A stretch of 64,000 bases of DNA, from assembly GCA_963737575.1 (NCBI GenBank), contig CAVTTJ010000005.1:620001-684000 (forward strand), written 5' to 3'. This document shows, piece by piece, positions 8,217 through 16,270 of the stretch. Under the pieces are notes generated by a model that saw only the letters and a program-made list of their open reading frames with translations, was not told where the DNA came from and made no database searches. Positions within the stretch are counted from its first letter, which is position 1. Every line of letters starts with the position of its first letter. The DNA comes from VRUE01 sp963737575. Lineage in GTDB: Bacteria > Actinomycetota > Thermoleophilia > Solirubrobacterales > 70-9. The translations under genes were made by a program, and so were the position numbers.

Positions 8217-8519
8217 ATGGCCGTTGCGATCATCAGCACCGACTTCCCAGAGGGATTCGGCGCCGAGCTCTATGACGCGGTGAACGAGGAGATGGGCATC
8301 GCGGGCGACCTGCCGCCGGGGTTGATCTTCCACTGGGTGGGTGACGTCGACGGCAAGTTCACGATCACCGACATCTGGGAGTCCCGCGAGGACTACGACA
8401 GGTTCAACGCCGAGCGTCTGACGCCCGCGATCGAAAAGGTCGCCGCCGCGGCGGGCGCCCCTGCCGATGCCGAACAGCGGACGATCGAGGCCGCGGTTCA
8501 CAACCACTTCATGCGGTAA
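8217..8519 (+). CDS. small hypothetical protein, dimeric alpha/beta-barrel type
   Basis: A 100-residue cytoplasmic protein with strand-helix alternation (Val-Ala-Ile-Ile-Ser-Thr-Asp-Phe, then Phe-Thr-Ile-Thr-Asp-Ile-Trp-Glu-Ser) and a charged terminal helix ending His-Asn-His-Phe. The pattern suits ferredoxin-like stress or monooxygenase-like proteins, but no catalytic motif is visible. AAAGGAG precedes the ATG by 5 bp. It diverges from the nitroreductase gene and converges with the dehydrogenase gene. Confidence 0.62.
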   Translation: MAVAIISTDFPEGFGAELYDAVNEEMGIAGDLPPGLIFHWVGDVDGKFTITDIWESREDYDRFNAERLTPAIEKVAAAAGAPADAEQRTIEAAVHNHFMR

Positions 8520-8525
8520 GGGGCG

Positions 8526-9488
8526 TCAGGCGATCCTGTTCGGCGGCTCACGGCCGTCGAGGACCGCGAGCACCGAGTCGGCGACCAGATTCGCCATCGC
8601 GTCGCGCGCGGTGACGGTCGCCGAGCCGACGTGGGGGAGGAGAACGCAGTTCGGGGCCGCGAGCAGGGCCGCCGGGACCTCCGGCTCGTTCTCGTACACG
8701 TCGAGGCCGGCCGCCCGGATCGCTCCCCTCTGGAGGGCGGCGGCGAGGGCCGCCGAGTCGACGAGGGTGCCCCGAGCGGTGTTGACGAGGATCGCCCCCG
8801 GCCGCATCTGGGCGAGCTCGGCGGCGCCGATAACGCCGGCGGTCTCCGCGCTCGCGGAGGCATGGACGCTGACCACGTCGGACTCGGCGAGGAGCTGCCC
8901 GAGGTCGGCCCGGCTCGCCCCGAGCGCGGCCTCGGCCTCTGGTTTCTCGCCTCGGGCGGTGTAGAGGATCGACCCCGCGATCGGCCGCACGAGCTCCGCG
9001 TAGCGCCTGCCGATCCGGCCCATGCCCACGATCCCGAAAGTTGCCCCGCTCAGCTCGGTCCCGAGGTCGCCGGTGGTGTCGAACCCCGTCCACACTCCGC
9101 CGCGCAGGCGCCGCTCGGCGGCGGGGATGCCGCGCGCGGCGGCGAGAGTCAGCGCCAGGGCGAGCTCGGCGGTGGCGTCGGTGAGGACGTCGGGTGTGTT
9201 GGTCGCGACGACGCCGCGCTCGCGGCAGGCATCGAGGTCGATGTTGTCGTAGCCGACGGCGAAGTTGGCGACCAACCTCAGGCTCGGCCTGGCGGCGTCG
9301 AGGAGCTCGCGCCCGACGGCGACGGTCGGGTCGGCGACGATCGCCGCCACGCCCTCCGCGAGCTCGAGGACCTCCTCCGAGGTGGCGGCGAGCCCACCTT
9401 CCCGCACGTCGCAGCGCTCGGCGATCCGGTCGGCGCCGGCGGCCGGGATGCGGCGGGCGATGAGAACAAGCGGTCGCGATCCGGTCAC
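8526..9488 (-). CDS. D-isomer-specific 2-hydroxyacid dehydrogenase
   Basis: A 320-residue NAD(P)-dependent dehydrogenase of the glyoxylate/hydroxypyruvate reductase type. The N-terminal catalytic domain contains Asn-Phe-Ala-Val-Gly-Tyr-Asp-Asn-Ile-Asp. The nucleotide-binding loop GIVGMGRIG is at residues 152-160. Predicted catalytic residues are Arg239 (NTARG), Glu268 (ENEP) and His286 (LLPHVGSAT). There is no ACT domain, so it is not a full-length regulatory SerA. Reduction of glyoxylate or another 2-oxoacid is likely; the exact substrate is not readable. Confidence 0.9.
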   Translation of the reverse strand: MTGSRPLVLIARRIPAAGADRIAERCDVREGGLAATSEEVLELAEGVAAIVADPTVAVGRELLDAARPSLRLVANFAVGYDNIDLDACRERGVVATNTPDVLTDATAELALALTLAAARGIPAAERRLRGGVWTGFDTTGDLGTELSGATFGIVGMGRIGRRYAELVRPIAGSILYTARGEKPEAEAALGASRADLGQLLAESDVVSVHASASAETAGVIGAAELAQMRPGAILVNTARGTLVDSAALAAALQRGAIRAAGLDVYENEPEVPAALLAAPNCVLLPHVGSATVTARDAMANLVADSVLAVLDGREPPNRIA

Positions 9489-9510
9489 TGCGACTTGACT
9501 CTGCCTCGGC

Positions 9511-10914
9511 CTAGGCCGGTTTGGCCTGCGGCGCGGACGTCAGGTTGATCGTCGAGCTGAACGTCGCCCTCGTGCCGGCCTCGTCGGTGATCGTCGCGCT
9601 GATCATCGCGCTCAGCCGGCCCGCGTCCTCGAGGAGTCCGCGACCGGTGTTGTTCAGGTTGACCTTCAGCGGGCCGGTCCTGCCGCCGGCGACCGTCCCG
9701 GAGATCGTGCCGAGCTTCAGCGACTTCCTCCCCCGCTTGCTCTTGGCGAAGAGGCTGCCTTTCACCGAACAGGTGTCGCCGGCCGGGGCCCCGCAGCGGA
9801 AGGAGGCGGAACCGGAGCCCTTGCGGATCTTGGCCTTCTTGGCCCCGGCCAGCGAGCCCGACGCCGCAGGTGGCAGCGCCGCCGACACAAGCGCCGGCGC
9901 GTCGGCGCCAGAGCAGTCCTGATCGATCCCGTCGCCCGGGATGTCGGTGGCGCCGGGATGGATCGAGGCGTTGTGATCGTTGCAGTCGACGTTCGAGCCC
10001 GAACCGTCGAAGTCGAGGTCGGGGTAGCTCACGTGCTCGCACCCGATGACGGTGTCGATGGCGTCCACTGTCGCCGAGTCTTCGCCGAAGCCGCAGTCGA
10101 CGATGTCGTGTTCGCCGTCGCGGGCGAAGATGTTGTCATCGTCTTCGCCGCCTTCGAGGGTGTCCTCACCGGCGCCGCCTTTGAGTTCGTCCTCGCCCCG
10201 CCCGCCCTTCAGCACGTTTGCCCCGTCCGAGCCGACGAAATGGTCCCTCTCCGGGCCACCGCTCAGGTTCTCGACGTCGGAGCTGACATCCTGGCCGGCA
10301 CCCGGCCCATCATTGCGCACGTCATCGAGGGTGACGGTCAAGCTTTCCGTGGATTCGCCCTGGTACATGACGGTGTCCGTCCCGGGGCCACCATTGATCG
10401 TGTCGGGCCCGGTCGGTTCCTTGATCAGGTCATTGCCTGCGTCACCGTTGATCGTGTCCTGGCCGGCGCCACCGCCAAGCTCGAACGTGTCGCCGTCGTC
10501 TTCGCCGTCGATGACGTTGGAATGGTCGCTGCTGATGATCAGCGAATCTTCTCCGGCCCCTGCGTGCACGACCATTTCGTTCGCTTCGGCTCCACCGATC
10601 AATCGATCGTCGCCGTCACTGAGATCGACTTCGACGAATTCGGTCAGGTCGCACGCCACGATTTTCTGTTCTCCACCCGAGGTGTCCGCGCAGTGTTCGC
10701 CGGCGGCGATCGGCGCCTGCTGTAGGCCATTCCTGTGGAAGACCCATTTCGAGGCTTCGACCGAGACCGACAGGTCGTCCAAGCCTTTGGTGCCGACGTA
10801 ATGAGTCAGCGAGGCGTCGCCGGCGACGCTCGCGGTTTCAGCGCCGGCAGCCGGCAGCGCCGGCAGCGCGAGCAGCAAGACGAGAGAGGCGCAGCCAAAC
10901 ACTGTGCGGCGCAT
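9511..10914 (-). CDS. secreted RTX-type calcium-binding protein with MopE-like motif
   Basis: A 467-residue exported protein. A signal peptide is clear (Leu-Val-Leu-Leu-Leu-Ala-Leu-Pro core, cleavage near Ala-Gly-Ala). Residues about 90-290 carry degenerate nonapeptide Gly-Gly-x-Gly-x-Asp-x-x repeats that form Ca-binding parallel beta-rolls. Around 300-340 a MopE-type metal-binding motif appears (Asp-x-Asp-x-Asp-Gly-Ser, Asp-Cys-Asn-Asp, Asp-Gly-Ile-Asp-Gln-Asp-Cys). A C-terminal beta domain ends the protein. Such proteins sit at the cell surface or are released; no enzymatic domain is visible. No type I secretion genes are nearby. Confidence 0.85.
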   Translation of the reverse strand: MRRTVFGCASLVLLLALPALPAAGAETASVAGDASLTHYVGTKGLDDLSVSVEASKWVFHRNGLQQAPIAAGEHCADTSGGEQKIVACDLTEFVEVDLSDGDDRLIGGAEANEMVVHAGAGEDSLIISSDHSNVIDGEDDGDTFELGGGAGQDTINGDAGNDLIKEPTGPDTINGGPGTDTVMYQGESTESLTVTLDDVRNDGPGAGQDVSSDVENLSGGPERDHFVGSDGANVLKGGRGEDELKGGAGEDTLEGGEDDDNIFARDGEHDIVDCGFGEDSATVDAIDTVIGCEHVSYPDLDFDGSGSNVDCNDHNASIHPGATDIPGDGIDQDCSGADAPALVSAALPPAASGSLAGAKKAKIRKGSGSASFRCGAPAGDTCSVKGSLFAKSKRGRKSLKLGTISGTVAGGRTGPLKVNLNNTGRGLLEDAGRLSAMISATITDEAGTRATFSSTINLTSAPQAKPA

Positions 10915-10956
10915 CGGCGAATGGTGGCCGAACGCCCCCTGCCCGTCAAGGCCGAG

Positions 10957-10989
10957 TGGCCCTCCCGCGGCGGAGCCGGGGGAGGGCCA
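10957..10989 (-). terminator. GC-rich hairpin after the MFS gene
   Basis: TGGCCCTCCC (10957-10966) pairs perfectly with GGGAGGGCCA (10980-10989) around a 13-base loop. It lies 18 bp beyond the stop of the minus-strand transporter gene, where a terminator is expected. There is no T-run after it on that strand, so intrinsic termination is uncertain; it may be a 3'-end stabiliser. Confidence 0.4.
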
Positions 10990-11006
10990 TCACGGATCGC
11001 CGGCGT

Positions 11007-12578
11007 CTAGGCTCGCGCTCCGCCGAAGGCGAGCTGGCCGTCGGCGCGCTCGCCCTCCTCGAGGATCTCCTCGCGCTCGATCTCACCCTCGCGGACGAGG
11101 AGCAGCGCCAGCGCCGAACCGACCAGCGAGAGCACCGCGCCGAGCAGGAGGATCTCGTTCATCCCGGCGAGGAAGCCTTCGCGGGCGGCGTGGGCGACGG
11201 TTTCCCGTGCCCCCGCGGGCACCGAGTCGAGCGCCTGGCCGAGGTGGCCGGAGGAGGCTGCTTCGATCAGCTGCCGCGGGTGGTCGCCGTTCGCCGCGGG
11301 GGTGCCCGCGGCCAGTTCGGCGACCTTGTCGGAGCCGCGACCGAGGAACAGCGCCCCCCAGGCGGCGATCCCGACCGCGATCCCGACCTGGCGGAAGGTG
11401 TCGTTTATCCCGGCGGCCATCCCGCTCTGCTCCTTTGGGACGACGCTGAGTGCGACGTCGGCGATCACCGGGTTCAGCAGGCCCACCCCGACGCCGGCGA
11501 CGATGAAGCCGAGCAGGAGGGTGGTCCACTCCGAGCCCGCCTGGATTCCCGACATCAGGAGCAGGCCACCGCCGGCGAGTGCCAGCCCGGCGGCGAGCAG
11601 GACCCGCGCCTGCAGGCGACCGAGAAGGACCCCGGCGACCGGGGCGACGAGAAAGGCGCCGACGGTGATCGGCAGGTAGCGGATGCCGGCCTGCAGCGGG
11701 GTGTAGCCGAGGTAGTTCTGCAGGTACAGGGTCAGGTAGAGGAACAGCGCGAACATCGAGCCCGAGACGGCGAACGCCGCCACCTGGACCCCGCTGAAGG
11801 CGTGGTTGCGGAAGAAATGGAGCGGCAGCATCGGCTCGCTGACCCGGCGCTCGATCGCCAGGAAGGCGACCAGGAGGGCGGCGGCGCCGCCGAACAGGCC
11901 GAGGATCAGGTCGCTTCCCCAGCCGTCCTGGTTGCCGCGCAGGAGGGCCAGGACGAGCATGAAGAGCGCGGTGCTGAAGGTGACGAGGCCCGCCCAGTCG
12001 ATCCTCGTCGCGTTCGGGTCACGGCTCTCGCGCAGCTTCGTGAACGTCGCGACCACCGCGGCGATCCCGATCGGGACGTTGAGCAGGAAGACCGAGCGCC
12101 AGCCGAGGCCGTCGGTCAGCGCGCCGCCGACGAGGGGCCCGATCGCAACGGCGATGCCGATCGTCGCCCCGTAGGTGGCCATCGCCATCGCCCGCTCGCG
12201 GCCGGCGGCGAACTCCTGCGCGATAAGGGCCAGCGAGACGGCGAACATGATCGCGCCGCCGACGCCCTGCACCGCGCGGTCGATATTGAGCATCGTCGGC
12301 CCTGTCGCCAGCCCGGCCGCCAGCGAGGCGACCGTGAAGATGCCGAGCCCGATGCCGAACACCCGCCGGCGCCCGAGGCGGTCGGCCAGGGACCCGGCGG
12401 TCAGGACCAGCGCCGCGAGCGAGAGGGTGTAGGCGTCGATCACCCACTGAAGGTCGGTGAAGCTCGCGTTCAGGTCTTCCTCGATCGCCGGAAGCGCGGT
12501 GTTGACGACGGTGATGTCGAGCAACAGCATGAAGGTCGCGACCGAGACCGTGATCAGCGTCCACCATTTCCTATCCAT
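11007..12578 (-). CDS. DHA2 (EmrB/QacA) family drug:H+ antiporter
   Basis: A 523-residue MFS exporter with about 14 hydrophobic segments. Family marks: Leu-Leu-Asp-Ile-Thr-Val-Val-Asn-Thr-Ala-Leu-Pro in TM1, the loop motif Gly-Ser-Leu-Ala-Asp-Arg-Leu-Gly-Arg-Arg between TM2 and TM3, and motif C-like glycines in TM5. These proteins expel cationic or hydrophobic drugs in exchange for protons. AGGAGG lies 6 bp before the ATG at 12578, which decides this start over the ATG at 12605. It is divergent from a marR gene, and its promoter is overlapped by an inverted repeat, so repression by that regulator is likely. Confidence 0.92.
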   Translation of the reverse strand: MDRKWWTLITVSVATFMLLLDITVVNTALPAIEEDLNASFTDLQWVIDAYTLSLAALVLTAGSLADRLGRRRVFGIGLGIFTVASLAAGLATGPTMLNIDRAVQGVGGAIMFAVSLALIAQEFAAGRERAMAMATYGATIGIAVAIGPLVGGALTDGLGWRSVFLLNVPIGIAAVVATFTKLRESRDPNATRIDWAGLVTFSTALFMLVLALLRGNQDGWGSDLILGLFGGAAALLVAFLAIERRVSEPMLPLHFFRNHAFSGVQVAAFAVSGSMFALFLYLTLYLQNYLGYTPLQAGIRYLPITVGAFLVAPVAGVLLGRLQARVLLAAGLALAGGGLLLMSGIQAGSEWTTLLLGFIVAGVGVGLLNPVIADVALSVVPKEQSGMAAGINDTFRQVGIAVGIAAWGALFLGRGSDKVAELAAGTPAANGDHPRQLIEAASSGHLGQALDSVPAGARETVAHAAREGFLAGMNEILLLGAVLSLVGSALALLLVREGEIEREEILEEGERADGQLAFGGARA

Positions 12579-12625
12579 TGAAGCCCTCCTGAAGTGGGAG
12601 TACAATCCGTCAAGTAACCTTGTAA

Positions 12626-12666
12626 GGCAGCTTGATAAAGCGACCGTACCATATGGTCAAGTTGCC
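12626..12666. promoter_or_regulatory. MarR operator overlapping the MFS promoter
   Basis: GGCAGCTTGA (12626-12635) and TCAAGTTGCC (12657-12666) form a 9/10 inverted repeat. A perfect 10-bp palindrome ACCATATGGT (12648-12657) lies between them. Read on the minus strand, a promoter TTGACC - 17 bp - TATCAA (12660 down to 12632) points to the transporter, and the two repeat arms lie on its -35 and -10 boxes. A MarR dimer bound here would block the exporter and probably its own gene. Confidence 0.6.
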
Positions 12667-12708
12667 TGACAGCTCAAATCGCAGAAAATGGCGTGAGAGG
12701 GATCACAG

Positions 12709-13170
12709 ATGAGCGTGAAGACACCGAAAGACGACTGGATTCCACTGCCGCCGCTGCTCGACAACGCGAAGGAGGCCGGCTTCGAGGAGCTGCACCGGCG
12801 CCTCGCCGAGCGCGGGTTCGGCGACATCCGCCACGCCCACGGCTGCGTCTTCCGCTGGGTCGAGCCCGACGGGACGCGGCTGACCGAGCTCGCCGAGCTG
12901 GCCGGCCACAGCAAGCAGGCGGTGGGCGAGTTCGTCTGCGACCTCGAGGCGAGGGGCTACGTCGAGCGCGTCCCCGACCCGCTCGACGGCAGGGCGAAGA
13001 TCATCCGCCTGACCAAGCGCGGAGCCGAGGCCAAAGACGTCGCCCGCGAGCTCTTCGCCGAGATCGAGAGCGAGTGGGCGGAGCGGATCGGCCCGGAGCG
13101 GGTCGAGGCCCTGCGGGACGCCCTGGAGGCCCTTTATGAGCTCGAACGCACTGTGCCTGTCCCTGCCTAG
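12709..13170 (+). CDS. MarR-family transcriptional regulator
   Basis: A 153-residue winged-helix repressor. The recognition region reads Leu-Thr-Glu-Leu-Ala-Glu-Leu-Ala-Gly-His-Ser-Lys-Gln-Ala-Val, followed by the wing with Asp-Pro-Leu-Asp-Gly-Arg-Ala-Lys-Ile-Ile-Arg-Leu-Thr, the classical MarR Asp-x-Arg-x-Lys pattern. The terminal helices dimerise. Divergence from the DHA2 exporter with a shared operator-like region says it controls that pump in response to a ligand. The next gene starts 35 bp before its stop in another frame. Confidence 0.92.
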   Translation: MSVKTPKDDWIPLPPLLDNAKEAGFEELHRRLAERGFGDIRHAHGCVFRWVEPDGTRLTELAELAGHSKQAVGEFVCDLEARGYVERVPDPLDGRAKIIRLTKRGAEAKDVARELFAEIESEWAERIGPERVEALRDALEALYELERTVPVPA

Positions 13171-13606
13171 CGCCGCCCTCGGCGACTCCCTCTCCGACCT
13201 CCGGGTGCGGACGAGCTGGCGGCGCGGGCCGGCCGCCGAGGCCGCTGGGCCGTTCTTCGTCAGCTACACCGAGTTCACCCCCGACACCCTGCGCGACGTG
13301 CCGGGCATCTACCGCGCCGCTCAGCGGCTACGGCGCGAAATCTTCGGGCTCGAGGGGGCGGTCGGCGTGACCGTCTACTGGCAGCTCTTCCGCGGTCGGG
13401 GCGGCTCGGTCTCCGTCTGGGTCGACGAGTCGGCGCTGCGGCGCTTCGTCGCGCTTCCCTTCCACGTCGAGACGATGCGCGCCTATCGCCCGCGCGGAAG
13501 GCTTCGCTCGATCGATTGGACGGCCGACTCGTTCGAGCTCGGCGCCGCCTTCAGGCGGGGCCAGAGGAGTCTCGACGAAGGCGGCGGCCGAGCCCGCGGC
13601 GGCTAG
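13136..13606 (+). CDS. hypothetical protein, DUF3291/monooxygenase-like
   Basis: A 156-residue protein whose coding begins inside the marR end (35-bp overlap, different frame), so it is probably translated with it. Middle and C-terminal segments look structured: Val-Thr-Val-Tyr-Trp-Gln-Leu-Phe, a Trp-Val-Asp-Glu-Ser-Ala-Leu-Arg-Arg-Phe helix and a Leu-Pro-Phe-His-Val-Glu-Thr-Met-Arg-Ala segment as in small heme- or monooxygenase-like folds. The His is a candidate ligand or catalytic residue. No function assigned. A start farther downstream would reduce the overlap, but no better ribosome site is seen. Confidence 0.55.
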   Translation: MSSNALCLSLPSAALGDSLSDLRVRTSWRRGPAAEAAGPFFVSYTEFTPDTLRDVPGIYRAAQRLRREIFGLEGAVGVTVYWQLFRGRGGSVSVWVDESALRRFVALPFHVETMRAYRPRGRLRSIDWTADSFELGAAFRRGQRSLDEGGGRARGG

Positions 13607-13641
13607 ATCCGCCCCCCCTCTCGCATAGCGTTGGGCTTATC

Positions 13642-14622
13642 TCAGCGCAGTGAAGGCGCGCCGGCAGGGTCGGCGATCGCGCGCCGCGGCGTGACGGGGC
13701 GACCGCCGTTGGCCTCAAGCCAGGAGCGGATCGTCTTCGTGTAGCCCTGCATCTCGTCTTGGCCGTTGAGGTGCAGCTGCAAGAGCATCAGCAATCGGTT
13801 GAGCCGCTCGCGGTTCTTCAGTGCGTAGCGCCGCGGGTGAAGCGCGGCGATGATCGGCCTGGCGAGCTGCTCCAGCGCCGCCGTGCTAAGCGGCATCTCT
13901 GCCGGGCGATCGGAGGAGCGACCGCGGCAGGCGAACTGTCGCGCGATGATCGGGTCGTTGACGGCGATCCAGCGATCCAGGCTCTCGTTCTCGGCGGCCC
14001 TTGCGGCGCGCACGAAGGCGCGCCAGAAGGAGGGGCCGGTGAGCGCCCCCTCGGCGCGAGCGCGAAGCTCATCCAGCTCTCCGCTGGGATTGCTCCGCAT
14101 CTCCTTGGCGAGCAGACGGTCGAGCGCGTGCTGTAGGTGCCACTCGCATTGGTGAAGCTCGACGGCGGGCCAGCGCGCCTCGATCGCACGCAGCATGCCG
14201 CCGTGGGCGTCGCAGACGATGCGCCCCGGCTCGCCCGGCAGCGCGCCGAGGAAAGCGCTCCAGTTGGCCGGGTGGGCGCTCGTGAACGCCTCGGCGCGCC
14301 AGAGCTTCGGCTTGCCTGCCTGGTAGCCGACCGCGCAGAAGACGTCGAAGGCGACGCGACCGGCGGGGATGCGCTTGCCCTCGGCGTCAAGCGCGCGGAC
14401 GCGGAAGGGCAGATGGTCGAGCAGGAGTGAGCCCTCAGGTGGCCAGAAGGTGTGACGGCGGGACTCGAAAAGGACCGGAGCGAAGAGCTCGACCCAGTCG
14501 GCGACGAGTTGGCCGTGGTCTGACTCGCGTACCTCGCCGGTCTCGCGGTCGACCCGAAAGCGCCGGGCGCGGTCGCGAGCGACGCGCGAGGCCTGCAAAC
14601 AGGATCCGCCTAGGCTGTCCAT
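13642..14622 (-). CDS. MULE/mutator-like DDE transposase, probably 5'-truncated
   Basis: A 326-residue reading frame with a DDE-type core: a first Asp in Val-Ala-Phe-Asp-Val-Phe-Cys-Ala-Val, a second in Ile-Val-Cys-Asp-Ala-His-Gly-Gly, and the Cys/His block Leu-His-Gln-Cys-Glu-Trp-His-Leu-Gln characteristic of MULE/IS256-like transposases. The start falls in mid-sequence: the usual N-terminal zinc or helix-turn-helix domain is missing, and the expected 5' region is occupied by the neighbouring promoter and YCII gene. I found no terminal inverted repeats or target duplication. It is best read as a relic that kept an open frame. Confidence 0.7.
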   Translation of the reverse strand: MDSLGGSCLQASRVARDRARRFRVDRETGEVRESDHGQLVADWVELFAPVLFESRRHTFWPPEGSLLLDHLPFRVRALDAEGKRIPAGRVAFDVFCAVGYQAGKPKLWRAEAFTSAHPANWSAFLGALPGEPGRIVCDAHGGMLRAIEARWPAVELHQCEWHLQHALDRLLAKEMRSNPSGELDELRARAEGALTGPSFWRAFVRAARAAENESLDRWIAVNDPIIARQFACRGRSSDRPAEMPLSTAALEQLARPIIAALHPRRYALKNRERLNRLLMLLQLHLNGQDEMQGYTKTIRSWLEANGGRPVTPRRAIADPAGAPSLR

Positions 14623-14676
14623 TTCCGGGCTTCCCGTTCGTCTCGAGAGCAGAAGACGCTCTCAAAAGGAGGAACG

Positions 14677-15033
14677 ATGAAGTACATGCTGATCATCAAC
14701 CAGGGCAGCACACCGACCCCGCAGTCCGAGGAGTGGGGCCGCCTCACCGACGAGGAGAGGCGGCAGATCGCCGAGGACTACAAGGCGGTCAGCTCGACCC
14801 CCGGCGTCACCCCCGGCGAGTGGCTCTCGCCGCCGGAGACGGCGACGACCGTCAGGGTCGATGACGGGACGACGCTGACGACCGACGGGCCGTTCGTCGA
14901 GACCAAGGAGGCGATCGGTGGCTACCTGCTGCTCGAGGCCGACGACCTCGACGCCGCGATCGAGCTCGCGGCGCGGATCCCGGCCGCCCGGCTCGGCGGC
15001 GCGATCGAGGTGCGCCCGATCGTCGAGCGATGA
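14677..15033 (+). CDS. YCII/DGPF-domain protein paired with ECF sigma factor
   Basis: A 118-residue YCII-related protein with the hallmark Thr-Thr-Asp-Gly-Pro-Phe-Val-Glu-Thr-Lys-Glu (DGPF) motif at about residues 70-80 and a C-terminal Val-Arg-Pro-Ile strand. Members form ferredoxin-like dimers. They are encoded next to ECF42-type sigma factors across actinobacteria and probably take part in their signalling, though how is not known. AAAAGGAGG lies just before the ATG. Its stop codon opens repeat copy A, which separates it from the sigma gene. Confidence 0.88.
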   Translation: MKYMLIINQGSTPTPQSEEWGRLTDEERRQIAEDYKAVSSTPGVTPGEWLSPPETATTVRVDDGTTLTTDGPFVETKEAIGGYLLLEADDLDAAIELAARIPAARLGGAIEVRPIVER

Positions 15034-15097
15034 GCGCGGCAGCGACCGAGCGTGCATCTCTGGCTCTTCGCAAGGGAGCGAAGCGCGAGCCCGTATG
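15031..15097 (+). repeat. junction repeat, copy A
   Basis: This 67-bp stretch runs from the stop codon of the YCII gene to the start codon of the sigma factor gene. It is nearly identical over most of its length to copy C (49440-49509) and clearly related to copies B and D. Shared blocks are TGAGCGCGG, CGAGCGTGCAT, TCTGG-TCTTCG and GAGCGAAGCGCGAG. It contains a 22-codon open frame overlapping both flanking genes by ATGA-type junctions. Confidence 0.75.
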
Positions 15098-16270
15098 ACC
15101 GGGGGGACGGCCACCGAGCGGGCGTTCCGCGACGAATGGGCCCGCGTCCTCGCCGCTCTTGTCGGCTTCCTCGGCGACATCGACCTCGCCGAGGAAGCCG
15201 CGCAGGAGGCGTTCGCGATCGCGGCCGAGCGCTGGCCGCGCGATGGCGCCCCCGACAACCCGGGGGCCTGGCTGGTCTCGACGGGGCGCAACCGGGCGAT
15301 CGACAGGATCAGGCGCGACCGCACCCTGGCGGCGAAGGCGCACCTGCTCGAGATGCCGGAGCCCGAGGAGGAGGAGCTCGAGATGTCGACGATCCCCGAT
15401 GAGCGGCTCGAGCTGATCTTCACCTGCTGTCACCCGGCGCTCGCGACCGAGGCGCAGGTCGCGCTGACCCTGCGGACGATGGGTGGCCTCAGCACCGAGG
15501 AGATCGCGCGGGCGTTCGTCGTGCCCCGCGAGACGATGGCGAAGCGGCTGGTCCGCGCGAAGAAGAAGATCGCCGCTGCCGGGATTCCCTTCCGGGTGCC
15601 GCCCGATCACCTGCTGCCGGACCGGCTGGCGGCTGCGCTCGCAGTCGTCTACCTGATCTTCAACGAGGGCTATGGCGGTCGGACGGACCTCTCGGGCGAG
15701 GCGATCCGGCTGGGGACCGCGCTTACCGAGCTGATGCCCGAAGAGCCCGAGGCTCAGGGCCTGCTGGCGCTGATGCTGCTGCTGGACGCGCGCCGCGAGG
15801 CCCGCTTCCACGACGGCGAGCTGGTCCTGCTCGGCGATCAGGACCGCGCGCTCTGGGACCGTGAGCGGATCGCCGCCGGACGGGCCTGCCTCGGGCGGGC
15901 GGAGGCGCTGCGCGGCGAGGGTCCCTACCTCCTCCAGGCCCGGATCGCGGCGCTCCACCTCGAGGATGAGCTCGACTGGCGCCGGATCGCGGAGCTCTAC
16001 GCCGAGCTGGCGCGGAGGACCGGGTCGCCGGTGGTCGAGCTCAACCGGGCGGTGGCGATCGCCGAGACCGACGGCCCGGCCGCCGGCCTGGAGGCGATCG
16101 AGGGGCTCGAGCTCGAGTCGTACCCCCATCTCCACGCGACACGGGCCGATTTCCTGCGCCGCCTCGGGCGCGGGGCGGAGGCGCGGGCCGCATACGAGCA
16201 GGCGCTCGAGCTGACCGGCTCCGACTCCGACCGCCGGTTCCTCGCCCGGCGCCTGGAGGAAGTCCGATGA
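15095..16270 (+). CDS. ECF42-type RNA polymerase sigma factor (DUF6596 extension)
   Basis: A 391-residue sigma factor. Region 2 is at about residues 8-75 (Asp-Leu-Ala-Glu-Glu-Ala-Ala-Gln-Glu-Ala-Phe; Trp-Leu-Val-Ser-Thr-Gly-Arg-Asn-Arg), region 4 at about 115-165 (helix-turn-helix Leu-Ser-Thr-Glu-Glu-Ile-Ala-Arg-Ala-Phe). The long C-terminal half is a DUF6596/TPR-like helical domain with Asn-Glu-Gly-Tyr. This extension plus the upstream YCII gene defines the ECF42 type, which lacks an anti-sigma factor. The ATG at 15095 fits the family N-terminus. It overlaps the next gene by ATGA. Confidence 0.93.
   Translation: MTGGTATERAFRDEWARVLAALVGFLGDIDLAEEAAQEAFAIAAERWPRDGAPDNPGAWLVSTGRNRAIDRIRRDRTLAAKAHLLEMPEPEEEELEMSTIPDERLELIFTCCHPALATEAQVALTLRTMGGLSTEEIARAFVVPRETMAKRLVRAKKKIAAAGIPFRVPPDHLLPDRLAAALAVVYLIFNEGYGGRTDLSGEAIRLGTALTELMPEEPEAQGLLALMLLLDARREARFHDGELVLLGDQDRALWDRERIAAGRACLGRAEALRGEGPYLLQARIAALHLEDELDWRRIAELYAELARRTGSPVVELNRAVAIAETDGPAAGLEAIEGLELESYPHLHATRADFLRRLGRGAEARAAYEQALELTGSDSDRRFLARRLEEVR

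Noticed and set aside
10956..12581. Long plus-strand open frames across the MFS gene (up to 541 codons)
   Set aside because: They are GC-rich shadow frames of the transporter on the other strand, with Arg/Gln/Asp/Gly-rich content and no family motifs.
13606..14676. Terminal inverted repeats of an insertion sequence around the transposase
   Set aside because: I compared both flanks on both strands. Only a short direct GATCCGCC match was found, not an inverted pair.
15030..15098. Micropeptide genes inside the junction repeats
   Set aside because: The peptides of copies A and C are alike, but copy B has a one-base deletion that changes the frame while the DNA stays conserved. Selection on a peptide is therefore not supported.
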